This document shows, piece after piece, positions 1-6,303 of a stretch of 6,445 nt of DNA. A model generated the notes under the pieces. The model was not told the DNA's origin and made no database searches. It was given only the letters and a program-made list of their open reading frames with translations. The translations under genes were made by a program, and so were the position numbers. Within the stretch, counting starts at the first letter, position 1. Each line of letters opens with the position of its first letter. The stretch is from an uncultured Clostridia bacterium. GTDB lineage: Bacteria; Bacillota; Clostridia; Christensenellales; UBA1242. The stretch covers positions 1 through 6,445 of the forward strand of contig CALVZT010000043.1 in NCBI GenBank assembly GCA_944372595.1, in the 5' to 3' direction.

Positions 1-56
1 TGTATATGATAATCCACCTTGTAGTCCTTTTTTAAAAAATCAACCGAATCTTTCAT
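1..56 (-). CDS. N-terminal fragment of a leftward gene, possibly a PHP-domain protein (partial)
   Basis: Reading leftward from the ATG at 56-54 gives MKDSVDFLKKDYKVDYHI with no stop before the window edge, so only 18 codons are visible. The ending VDYHI, followed by a codon beginning CA (His or Gln), resembles the start of PHP-superfamily metal-dependent phosphoesterases such as histidinol-phosphatase, whose first metal-binding motif follows a D-x-H-x-H pattern. That resemblance is an inference from a few residues. No Shine-Dalgarno sequence precedes the ATG, but an extended -10 element ends 7 bases upstream, which suggests a leaderless transcript. The gene is divergent from tex. The reading frame could also be fortuitous; the promoter spacing is the main support. 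Confidence 0.5.
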   Translation of the reverse strand, partial: MKDSVDFLKKDYKVDYHI

Positions 57-63
57 GTTATTG

Positions 64-92
64 ATTATAACATTAATTTAAAAAAAACACAA
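64..92 (-). promoter_or_regulatory. Putative leftward promoter with extended -10 element
   Basis: On the minus strand the -10 TATAAT (plus positions 64-69) is preceded by TGT (70-72), forming a perfect extended -10 TGTTATAAT. A weak -35, TTGTGT (87-92), lies 17 bases upstream. The -10 ends 7 bases before the ATG at 56, so transcription would start at or one base before that ATG. The AT-rich stretch further upstream could serve as an UP element. Prediction from sequence only. Confidence 0.55.
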
Positions 93-113
93 CTTATAAA
101 ATACAAAAGACAT

Positions 114-142
114 TTGCCTAAACCGAGAAAAATTGTTATAAT
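114..142 (+). promoter_or_regulatory. Putative promoter of tex
   Basis: TTGCCT (114-119, four of six bases of the -35 consensus) is followed after 17 bases by a perfect TATAAT (137-142). TGT just before it gives the extended -10 TGTTATAAT (134-142). The expected transcript start is near 149, giving a leader of about 24 bases. That leader carries the ribosome-binding site AAAAGGA (159-165), 7 bases before the tex ATG. It lies back to back with the leftward promoter at 64-92. Confidence 0.65.
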
Positions 143-172
143 AACAAAACATTACTATAAAAGGAAAAAAAT

Positions 173-2317
173 ATGGATATTAATCAAATATTAAGTCAAG
201 AATTTGACATCAAACTTAATCATGTAGAAAATATTATTTCATTAATAGACGAAGGATGTACCATACCATTTATTGCAAGATATCGCAAAGAACTTACCGG
301 TAGTTGCGACGACCAAGTTTTAAGAGAATTTAATGATAGATTAAATTATTTGCGCAATTTAAACAAACGAAAAGAAGAAGTACTCAAATCTATTACCGAA
401 CAAGAAAAGTTAACTCCCGAAATCGAACTTGCCTTAAAAAACGCAGTAACATTAGCAGAAGTTGAAGATATATATCGTCCTTATAAGCCAAAAAGAAAAA
501 CAAGAGCAAGTATTGCGATTGCAAATGGATTACAACCATTTAAAGAAGCAATAATTAATAACCAAGTTGATAATATTGAAGAATATGCATTGCAATTTAT
601 TAACGAAGAAAATGGTCTTGATGTTGCTGGTGCTATTCAGGGTGCTTGTGATATATTGGCAGAAGAAATATCAGACGATGCGGACATCCGTAAATCTTTA
701 AGAGAATTTATTGAAGATAGTGGAGAAATTACAACAAGTTTGGTAGAAAATGAAAAAAGTGCAACTTATGAAATGTACAAAGAATTTAGTGAGCCAATCA
801 AAAAAATACCAAGCCACAGAATATTAGCTATAAATAGGGGTGAAAGTGAAGATTGCTTAAAAGTAAAAATAAATATTAACAATAACAAAGCATTAGAAAT
901 AATTAGTCAAAAATATTCAAAACCCGATAACAAATATAATGATTTAATAACAAATACCATTGAAGATAGTTTTGAAAGATTAATCTTCCCTTCCCTTGAA
1001 AGAGAGGCAAGAACTGCTCTTACCGATAAAGCAAATGAACAAGCAATTAAAATGTTTGAGTCCAACTTAAAGCCATTACTTATGCAACCACCACTCAAAG
1101 ATAAAGTTATACTAGGCCTTGACCCTGCATACAGAACAGGTTGCAAAATAGCTGTAATTGATGGCAACTCAAATGTTCTTGCAACAACGGTTATTTACCC
1201 AACACCTCCACAAAACAAAATTGAAGAAGCTGAACAGAAATTAACAGAGTTGATTACAAAATATAAAGTTGATGTTATATCAATCGGCAACGGAACTGCA
1301 TCAAAAGAAAGTGAAATGTTTGTTGCAAACTTAATTAAAAAATTACCTTGCAAAGTTAGTTATGCAGTTGTTAATGAAGCTGGGGCATCGGTATATAGTG
1401 CATCTAAACTTGGTGCACAAGAATTTCCAGATTTCGATGTTGCACTAAGAAGTGCTGTTAGCATTGCAAGACGATTACAAGATCCACTCGCAGAATTAAT
1501 AAAGATTGATGTTAAATCAATCGGTGTTGGTCAATATCAACATGATATGCCACAAAAAAGATTAGGAGAAGTATTAAATGGTGTCGTTGAAGATTGCGTT
1601 AATAGTGTTGGGGTCGATTTAAACACTGCTTCCCCTACTTTGCTTGCTTATGTATCTGGATTAAATGGTGCAATTGCAAAAAATATTGTTGAATACCGCT
1701 CCAAACACCCATTTGTTAATCGCGAACAATTACTTGAAGTATCCAAACTCGGCAATAAAGCCTATGAGCAATGTGCAGGATTTTTAAGAATAATTGGTGG
1801 AAAAAACATTTTGGATAATACCGCCGTCCATCCGGAAACGTATGAATCGGCACACAAACTTTTACAAATGTTTGATTTGAATGAGGAGGACATCAAAAAC
1901 GGCAATATTGCAAACTTGCCAAATCTTGTAAAATTAAAAGGTGAGCAAAAAGTTGCCGAAGTTTGCGGTATTGGTGTTCCAACTCTTAATGACATAGTAT
2001 CCGAAATAATAAAACCTGGACGCGATATTCGTGAAGAATTACCACCTGTTGAATTAAGAAGCGACATTCTTGATATAAATGATTTGAAAGAAGGTATGTT
2101 GCTTACGGGAACTGTAAGAAACGTAATAGATTTTGGAGCATTCGTTGATATAGGTGTGCATCAAGACGGACTTGTTCATATATCACAAATAAGTAAAGGC
2201 TATATTAAACATCCATCCGAAGCACTTAAAGTCGGAGATATAGTAAAAGTAAAAATTATTTCTCTTGATATTGCAAAAAAGAGAATAGGATTATCAATAA
2301 AACAAGCGGAAGAATAA
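173..2317 (+). CDS. tex: Tex family RNA-binding transcription accessory protein
   Basis: A complete 714-aa Tex protein, close to Bacillus subtilis YdcI in length. Tex is a conserved cytoplasmic nucleic-acid-binding protein first linked to toxin-gene transcription in Bordetella. Its exact molecular role differs between species. Visible domains in order: the helical Tex N-terminus (about 1-200) with IPFIARYRKELTG (31-43) and DIYRPYKPKRKTRA (99-112); a YqgF/RNase H-like domain (about 310-440) with GLDPAYRTGCK (315-325) and GNGTASKESE (372-381); the conserved VNEAGASVYSAS (400-411) and GVGQYQHDM (451-459); helix-hairpin-helix segments (about 480-545); and a C-terminal S1 RNA-binding domain (about 637-709) with GTVRNVIDFGAFVDIGVHQD. 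The start at 173 is supported by AAAAGGA 7 bases upstream. It has its own promoter and terminator, so it is probably monocistronic. Nothing is missing or broken. Confidence 0.97.
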   Translation: MDINQILSQEFDIKLNHVENIISLIDEGCTIPFIARYRKELTGSCDDQVLREFNDRLNYLRNLNKRKEEVLKSITEQEKLTPEIELALKNAVTLAEVEDIYRPYKPKRKTRASIAIANGLQPFKEAIINNQVDNIEEYALQFINEENGLDVAGAIQGACDILAEEISDDADIRKSLREFIEDSGEITTSLVENEKSATYEMYKEFSEPIKKIPSHRILAINRGESEDCLKVKININNNKALEIISQKYSKPDNKYNDLITNTIEDSFERLIFPSLEREARTALTDKANEQAIKMFESNLKPLLMQPPLKDKVILGLDPAYRTGCKIAVIDGNSNVLATTVIYPTPPQNKIEEAEQKLTELITKYKVDVISIGNGTASKESEMFVANLIKKLPCKVSYAVVNEAGASVYSASKLGAQEFPDFDVALRSAVSIARRLQDPLAELIKIDVKSIGVGQYQHDMPQKRLGEVLNGVVEDCVNSVGVDLNTASPTLLAYVSGLNGAIAKNIVEYRSKHPFVNREQLLEVSKLGNKAYEQCAGFLRIIGGKNILDNTAVHPETYESAHKLLQMFDLNEEDIKNGNIANLPNLVKLKGEQKVAEVCGIGVPTLNDIVSEIIKPGRDIREELPPVELRSDILDINDLKEGMLLTGTVRNVIDFGAFVDIGVHQDGLVHISQISKGYIKHPSEALKVGDIVKVKIISLDIAKKRIGLSIKQAEE

Positions 2318-2343
2318 TTCGCTTGTTTTTTAACTTTTTTTTT
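2299..2343 (+). terminator. Rho-independent terminator overlapping the tex stop codon
   Basis: AAAACAAGCG (2299-2308) pairs perfectly with CGCTTGTTTT (2320-2329). A G-U and an A-U pair can extend the stem inward, leaving a loop of about 7 bases. The right arm runs into six T (2326-2331), then AAC and nine more T. The left arm is the end of the tex coding sequence, and the TAA stop (2315-2317) lies in the loop, so a ribosome finishing tex would sit on the hairpin. Confidence 0.85.
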
Positions 2344-2359
2344 AACTTTTTCATATATA
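2330..2359 (+). promoter_or_regulatory. Weak candidate promoter for the ferritin-like gene
   Basis: TTAACT (2330-2335) and TATATA (2354-2359), separated by 18 bases, each match four or five of the six consensus bases. The elements lie inside the T-rich tail of the tex terminator, so the match may be chance in AT-rich DNA. The gene needs either a promoter about here or read-through from tex. Confidence 0.25.
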
Positions 2360-2379
2360 TCAATATTTAGGAGGAATGT

Positions 2380-2904
2380 ATGAAACCAGAAATAGTTGAT
2401 TTGCCATACCCTAATATTGACGATATAAAAGAAGACAAGTTAACAGCGAGAATAATATCGCCCGCCTATGCACAACAAAAAAGCGAACTAACAGCAATAT
2501 TACAATATTCTTACCAATATATTGTATTAGGAAATCAGGGCTATAAAGATTTCGCTGATACCATCGAAGAAATATCCATTGCCGAAATGCTACACTTGGA
2601 AATTTTAGGTAAAATATTGATTAGACTTGGTGCCAATCCAATATATACTGCTTATCCACCAGCACGATTCAATTATTATAATACGTCTTATGTTACATAT
2701 TCTACTTGTGTAGAAAAAATACTTTTAGATGATATTCGTGCCGAACAAAATGCCATAAGAGATTATAAAAATATGTTAACAAAATTAAATAACGACAAAG
2801 TTTCAGCAGTAATATCTCGTATCATATTAGATGAAGAACTACACCTTGCAAAATTTAAAGAAATGTATAATGTTTTGACAAATAAACAAAATCAAGGTAA
2901 ATAA
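2380..2904 (+). CDS. Ferritin-like di-metal protein (rubrerythrin / manganese-catalase-like)
   Basis: A 174-aa soluble protein predicted to fold as a four-helix bundle holding two metal ions. The ligand pattern is that of ferritin-like di-iron or di-manganese proteins: a Glu in helix A (E36, in SELTAILQY), ExxH in helix B (E69/H72, in AEMLHLEILG), a Glu in helix C (E122, in RAEQNAIRDY) and ExxH in helix D (E152/H155, in DEELHLAKF). It resembles short clostridial proteins related to manganese catalase and CotJC. The latter are spore-coat proteins in spore formers, but no cotJA or cotJB lies alongside, so a spore role is unsupported. Likely roles are peroxide detoxification or metal handling; the substrate cannot be read from sequence. 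There is no rubredoxin-type zinc ribbon, unlike classical rubrerythrin. The start is fixed by AGGAGG (2369-2374), 5 bases before the ATG. Confidence 0.82.
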   Translation: MKPEIVDLPYPNIDDIKEDKLTARIISPAYAQQKSELTAILQYSYQYIVLGNQGYKDFADTIEEISIAEMLHLEILGKILIRLGANPIYTAYPPARFNYYNTSYVTYSTCVEKILLDDIRAEQNAIRDYKNMLTKLNNDKVSAVISRIILDEELHLAKFKEMYNVLTNKQNQGK

Positions 2905-2922
2905 TTAAGAATATATTCTTAA
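2905..2922. repeat. Perfect 18-bp palindrome, candidate operator
   Basis: TTAAGAATATATTCTTAA equals its own reverse complement over all 18 bases. It begins on the base after the ferritin-like stop codon. It covers the putative -35 (2905-2910) and most of the spacer of the promoter serving the hemolysin III gene. Two-fold symmetry of this length in a promoter spacer is typical of a dimeric repressor site. It could also form a weak RNA hairpin (7-bp stem, TATA loop), but no T run follows, so a terminator is unlikely. Confidence 0.6.
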
Positions 2923-2934
2923 AAGTGTTATAAT
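2905..2934 (+). promoter_or_regulatory. Putative promoter of the hemolysin III gene
   Basis: TTAAGA (2905-2910, four of six bases of the -35 consensus), an 18-base spacer and a perfect TATAAT (2929-2934) preceded by TGT form the extended -10 TGTTATAAT (2926-2934), identical to that of tex. The expected transcript start is near 2941, so the ribosome site AAAGGAGG (2939-2946) would lie at the extreme 5' end of the mRNA with a leader of only about 10 bases. The palindrome at 2905-2922 overlaps it. Confidence 0.6.
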
Positions 2935-2950
2935 GCTTAAAGGAGGCATT

Positions 2951-3613
2951 ATGATTAACAAAGAACTACCTAAATATACCAAAGGAGAAGAAATATTTAA
3001 TGCCGTAAGCCACATAGTTGGTGGAGCTTTTGGTATTATTGCTCTTGTTATTGGTATAATTTATGCATATTACTATGGCGATACGATAGCAATTGTCAGT
3101 ATGACCATTTTTGGAATATCAATGATACTCTTATACACAATGAGTGCAATATATCATTTTTTAAGACCTAATCGGGCAAAGAAAGTTTTTCGTATCTTTG
3201 ACCACTGCACAATATACTTGCTTATTGCTGGTACTTATACTCCATTTTGTCTAATAGCATTAGAGGGGGTGCTACAAGGATATATAATCTTAGGTATAGT
3301 ATGGGGAGTATCAATTGTGGGTATTACTCTTAATGCTGTTAATATGCATTGGAAGGCAGTAAAAATTTTGAGTCAAATAAGTTATATCCTTCTTGGTTGG
3401 TGCATTTTATTTGCTTTCATACCGTTGGTTAATACATTGTCCACTCTTGAATTTTGGTTGTTGGTTGGAGGCGGGATATCATATACTGTTGGAGCAATAT
3501 TTTTTGCCTTTGGTAGCAAGTGCAGATATATACATAGCATTTGGCATTTGTTTGTTTTACTAGGTACCGTTTTGCAATTTACCTCAATACTTCTTTACAT
3601 AATTTATCATTAA
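2951..3613 (+). CDS. Hemolysin III / PAQR family membrane protein (YqfA-like)
   Basis: A 220-aa integral membrane protein with about seven hydrophobic segments, the usual size for bacterial hemolysin III. The family shares its fold with eukaryotic adiponectin/progestin receptors. Related proteins bind zinc through conserved Ser, Asp and His residues, and hydrolase activity has been proposed. The expected residues are present: H21 (NAVSHIVGG), S65 and H69 (SAIYH), D84 and H85 (IFDHCTIY), and H195 and H199 (IHSIWHLFVLLG). The name comes from a Bacillus cereus protein with haemolytic activity; most members have no proven haemolytic role. The start is set at 2951, after AAAGGAGG (2939-2946). An in-frame ATG at 2933 would add six residues but overlaps the -10 element and has no ribosome site. 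A 50-base gap leads to the ATPase gene, so co-transcription is possible. Confidence 0.9.
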   Translation: MINKELPKYTKGEEIFNAVSHIVGGAFGIIALVIGIIYAYYYGDTIAIVSMTIFGISMILLYTMSAIYHFLRPNRAKKVFRIFDHCTIYLLIAGTYTPFCLIALEGVLQGYIILGIVWGVSIVGITLNAVNMHWKAVKILSQISYILLGWCILFAFIPLVNTLSTLEFWLLVGGGISYTVGAIFFAFGSKCRYIHSIWHLFVLLGTVLQFTSILLYIIYH

Positions 3614-3620
3614 TTACAAA

Positions 3621-3663
3621 AAGTTCTCATAAATTAGACTATTAAGTTAATTTGTGAGGACTT
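3621..3663 (+). promoter_or_regulatory. Hairpin sequestering the ATPase ribosome-binding site; possible attenuator or RNA thermometer
   Basis: AAGTTCTCATAAATTAG (3621-3637) pairs along its full length with TTAATTTGTGAGGACTT (3647-3663), leaving a 9-base loop. All 17 positions pair in RNA if three G-U pairs are allowed. The right arm holds the Shine-Dalgarno GAGGA (3656-3660), and its last base touches the ATPase ATG at 3664. A run of six T (3667-3672) begins three bases past the stem, inside codons 2-3. The fold could hide the ribosome site, act as an intrinsic terminator after the hemolysin III gene, or, as DNA, be an imperfect operator. No known riboswitch consensus was recognised. Function is inferred. 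Confidence 0.6.
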
Positions 3664-6264
3664 ATGTTTTTTATAGATAAAAATCAAGTTTTAAAAACGC
3701 TCAACACCTCAAAAAACGGCTTAAAAAGTGAGCAAGTATCAATTAATCAAAAAAAGTATGGACTAAACATTCTTAAAAAATCAAAAAAAGAATCTTTCAT
3801 CCACAAGTTTTTTATGCAATTCAAAAATTTGATGGTATTAATTCTTTTAATATCAGCAGTTATTTCAATTTCCCTTGCTCTCTCACATCACAAATATGCT
3901 GATTTAATTGAGGGAGGAGTTATATTATTTATAGTTTTTTTAAACGCAACTATTGGAGTGATACAAGACAAAAAAGCCGAAGCCGCCCTTGATAAACTTG
4001 AACAAACTTTGGAGCCATATAGCAAAGTAATTAGAGATAATAAAATTATCAAAATATTAAATAAAGATATTGTTGTTGGCGATATAATTTATTTGGAGGC
4101 AGGCGCAATAGTACCTGCCGATATCCGTTTAATTGATAGTTATAGTATAAAATGCAACGAAAGCAGTTTAACTGGTGAATCCAATCCAGTAGAAAAAAAT
4201 TCCGAGGTGGTTTTACCTGAGAACACCTTATTATCCAACAGAAAAAATATGGTATATAGTGGCACAATTATTAGTTACGGTAGAGGCATAGGTGTTGTAA
4301 CAGCAGTTGGTCAAGATACCGAGATGGGAAAAATAGCCAAAATAATTTCTGTTAAAAAAAATGACATTAGCCCACTCGAAAAAAGCATCAACAAGGTCGC
4401 AAAAATAACTTCTGTTTCTGTTCTTGCTATATGTATAGTAATATTTACTATTGAATTGTTGTCTTCAAATGTATCTTTTATAAATGCATTATTAACTTCG
4501 ATAGCATTGGCAGTTGCTGCAATTCCCGAAAGTTTACCCGCCGTCATTACAATAATAATGGCACTTGGTGTTACAAAAATCGCAAAGCAAAAAGCAATAA
4601 TAAAACGCTTACGAGCAGTTGAAACACTTGGTTGCTGTAATATAATTTGTTCGGACAAAACTGGTACTCTTACCCAAAACAAACTGACTTTAACTAAAAT
4701 TTATGCTGATGGTAGATTTAATCCAACCAGCGATACATTAAAAAATATATACAACGCCTGTATATTATGCAACAACTCAATAGTACAAGATGGACAAATT
4801 ATTGGTAATAATGTTGACAACAGTTTACTCGAATATATAATCGATAAAAAAATTAATTACGTCAATATAAGAAATAGTTATCCAAGAATACATGAACAAC
4901 CCTTTGATTCAAACAGAAAATTAATGAGCGTTATTGTAAGCGATAATGGTTATACAACTTATACAAAAGGAGCACTTGATAATTTAATAAATAAGTGTAC
5001 CCACATACTTATCAATGGCAAACCGCAACTGTTTGATAACAATTTTAAATTAAACATATTAAGAATAAATGCTCAAATGGGAAGCGAAGCACTAAAAGTA
5101 CTAGGAATTGCTTATAAAACAACAAGTTGCATTGAAGATGTTGATACCAATCTAACATTTTTAGGGCTAGTTGGCCTTAGTGATGAGCCCAGGCGCGAAA
5201 CAAAATCGGCAATTAGTAAATGTATCAAAGCTGGATTAAGGCCAATAATGATTACTGGCGACCACAAACAAACAGCTTTTGCTGTTGCAAAAAATATAGG
5301 CATATCAAGCGACATATCCCAAGTATTAACTGGTGAAGAATTAGAAAAACTAAACGACAAACAATTAATCGATTGCATTGATAAATACAATGTTTTTGCT
5401 CGTGTTGTTCCTGAGCATAAAGCAAGAATTGTTAACGCTCTTAAAAGCAAAAACAATATTGTTGCAATGACGGGTGACGGGGTGAACGATGCACCGAGCA
5501 TACGTCTTGCCGATATAGGTATTGCAATGGGAAGTGGTACAGATGTTACCAAGTCTGTTGCCGATATGGTAATAACCGACGATAACTTTGCGACAATTGT
5601 CGTCGCAATTGAAGAAGGACGTAAAATATATGATAACATAACAAAAGCAGTATTGTATTTGCTTGGAACAAACACTGTTGAAGTTTTATGTATGTTATTT
5701 TGCATTCTTTTTTTGCCTAACTATGCGTTTTTATTACCTTCGCAAATGCTTTTTGTTAACTTAGCAACTGATAGTCTGCCAGCATTCGGATTAGGCTTGG
5801 ATGGCGCTCCGGATGATGTAATGCATAGACCTCCAAGAGATAGCAAAAAAGGTCTATTAACAAAAAAAGTTAGTTTGACTATAATGTATCACGCATTGCT
5901 TCAAACAGGTATAGTAATGTCAGTATTTTGCCTTGGATTGATGCTATACAATAACACAATAGCTTCTACCATGGCATTTTACACAATTTGTTATATGCAA
6001 TGGCTACATAGTCTTAATTGCAAAACAGAAAAAAGTTTATTCGAAATTCATCCTTTTAAAGACAAAGTATTTAATGTTTCGTTCTTTATAACGCTATTTA
6101 TTAACATATTTGTATCTTTACCTGGGGTTCGAACATTATTTTCATTAGCATCATTAAATTTAACTCAATGGATAACAGTATTTATTGCATCAATACTTAT
6201 TATACCTTTCGTCGAAATATTTAAAATATTTTCATCAAAAAAAAGTTTGATAAATAATACGTAA
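3664..6264 (+). CDS. P2-type cation-transporting ATPase (Ca2+-ATPase-like)
   Basis: A complete 866-aa P-type ATPase expected to export a divalent cation, most likely Ca2+ and possibly Mn2+, using ATP via a phospho-aspartate. Landmarks in order: N-terminal cation-ATPase domain (1-50); M1-M2 (about 50-102); actuator loop with TGES (170-173); M3-M4 (about 247-305) with PESLP (288-292), where E289 is the expected M4 ion ligand; the phosphorylated aspartate D331 in CSDKTGTLT; KGA of the nucleotide domain (435-437); TGD (531-533); TGDGVND (603-609); then six further membrane segments, ten in all. Ion-site residues match SERCA in M5 (N670, E673) and M6 (N699, T702, D703). The M8 glutamate appears replaced by Gln (Q779), as in many secretory-pathway-type and bacterial pumps. 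No N-terminal heavy-metal-binding domain or CPC motif is present, so a Cu/Zn/Cd P1B pump is excluded. The ribosome site GAGGA lies inside a hairpin ending at the ATG. Confidence 0.93.
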   Translation: MFFIDKNQVLKTLNTSKNGLKSEQVSINQKKYGLNILKKSKKESFIHKFFMQFKNLMVLILLISAVISISLALSHHKYADLIEGGVILFIVFLNATIGVIQDKKAEAALDKLEQTLEPYSKVIRDNKIIKILNKDIVVGDIIYLEAGAIVPADIRLIDSYSIKCNESSLTGESNPVEKNSEVVLPENTLLSNRKNMVYSGTIISYGRGIGVVTAVGQDTEMGKIAKIISVKKNDISPLEKSINKVAKITSVSVLAICIVIFTIELLSSNVSFINALLTSIALAVAAIPESLPAVITIIMALGVTKIAKQKAIIKRLRAVETLGCCNIICSDKTGTLTQNKLTLTKIYADGRFNPTSDTLKNIYNACILCNNSIVQDGQIIGNNVDNSLLEYIIDKKINYVNIRNSYPRIHEQPFDSNRKLMSVIVSDNGYTTYTKGALDNLINKCTHILINGKPQLFDNNFKLNILRINAQMGSEALKVLGIAYKTTSCIEDVDTNLTFLGLVGLSDEPRRETKSAISKCIKAGLRPIMITGDHKQTAFAVAKNIGISSDISQVLTGEELEKLNDKQLIDCIDKYNVFARVVPEHKARIVNALKSKNNIVAMTGDGVNDAPSIRLADIGIAMGSGTDVTKSVADMVITDDNFATIVVAIEEGRKIYDNITKAVLYLLGTNTVEVLCMLFCILFLPNYAFLLPSQMLFVNLATDSLPAFGLGLDGAPDDVMHRPPRDSKKGLLTKKVSLTIMYHALLQTGIVMSVFCLGLMLYNNTIASTMAFYTICYMQWLHSLNCKTEKSLFEIHPFKDKVFNVSFFITLFINIFVSLPGVRTLFSLASLNLTQWITVFIASILIIPFVEIFKIFSSKKSLINNT

Positions 6265-6269
6265 ACGTT

Positions 6270-6297
6270 TTAACAATTTTTGTTTATGTGTTACTAT
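6270..6297 (+). promoter_or_regulatory. Putative promoter for the right-edge gene
   Basis: TTAACA (6270-6275, five of six bases of the -35 consensus) is followed after 16 bases by TACTAT (6292-6297), with TGT directly before it (6289-6291) as an extended -10. The predicted start point, seven bases past the -10, is the A of the ATG at 6304, implying a leaderless mRNA. No clear terminator for the ATPase gene was found between 6265 and this element. Confidence 0.5.
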
Positions 6298-6303
6298 TAA
6301 TGT

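Noticed and set aside
2380..2904. Spore-coat CotJC identity for the ferritin-like protein
   Set aside because: The di-metal residues fit the wider manganese-catalase/ferritin-like group, but no cotJA or cotJB neighbours or sporulation promoter are visible.
2905..2922. The palindrome as an intrinsic terminator for the ferritin-like gene
   Set aside because: The stem would have only one G-C pair and no T run follows it; an operator fits better.
2933..2950. In-frame upstream ATG that would extend the hemolysin III protein by six residues (MLKGGI)
   Set aside because: It overlaps the putative -10 box, has no ribosome site, and its codons encode the AAAGGAGG that serves the ATG at 2951.
5588..5608. 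Inverted repeat TTGCGAC / GTCGCAA with inner palindrome CGACAATTGTCG
   Set aside because: It lies in the middle of the ATPase coding sequence (residues around NFATIVVAIE) and is explained by codons; no sign of a regulatory context.
4311..5705. Long open frames on the minus strand within 4311-4682 and 5112-5705, plus shorter ones inside 907-1167, 1762-2067 and 4049-4267
   Set aside because: They lie antisense to strongly conserved ATPase and Tex motifs, have no ribosome sites seen, and encode nothing recognisable; they are by-products of the sense-strand codon use.
6230..6303. Terminator after the ATPase gene
   Set aside because: Short pairings such as ATCAAA/TTTGAT and AAACGTTT exist, but none is a stable stem followed directly by a T run.
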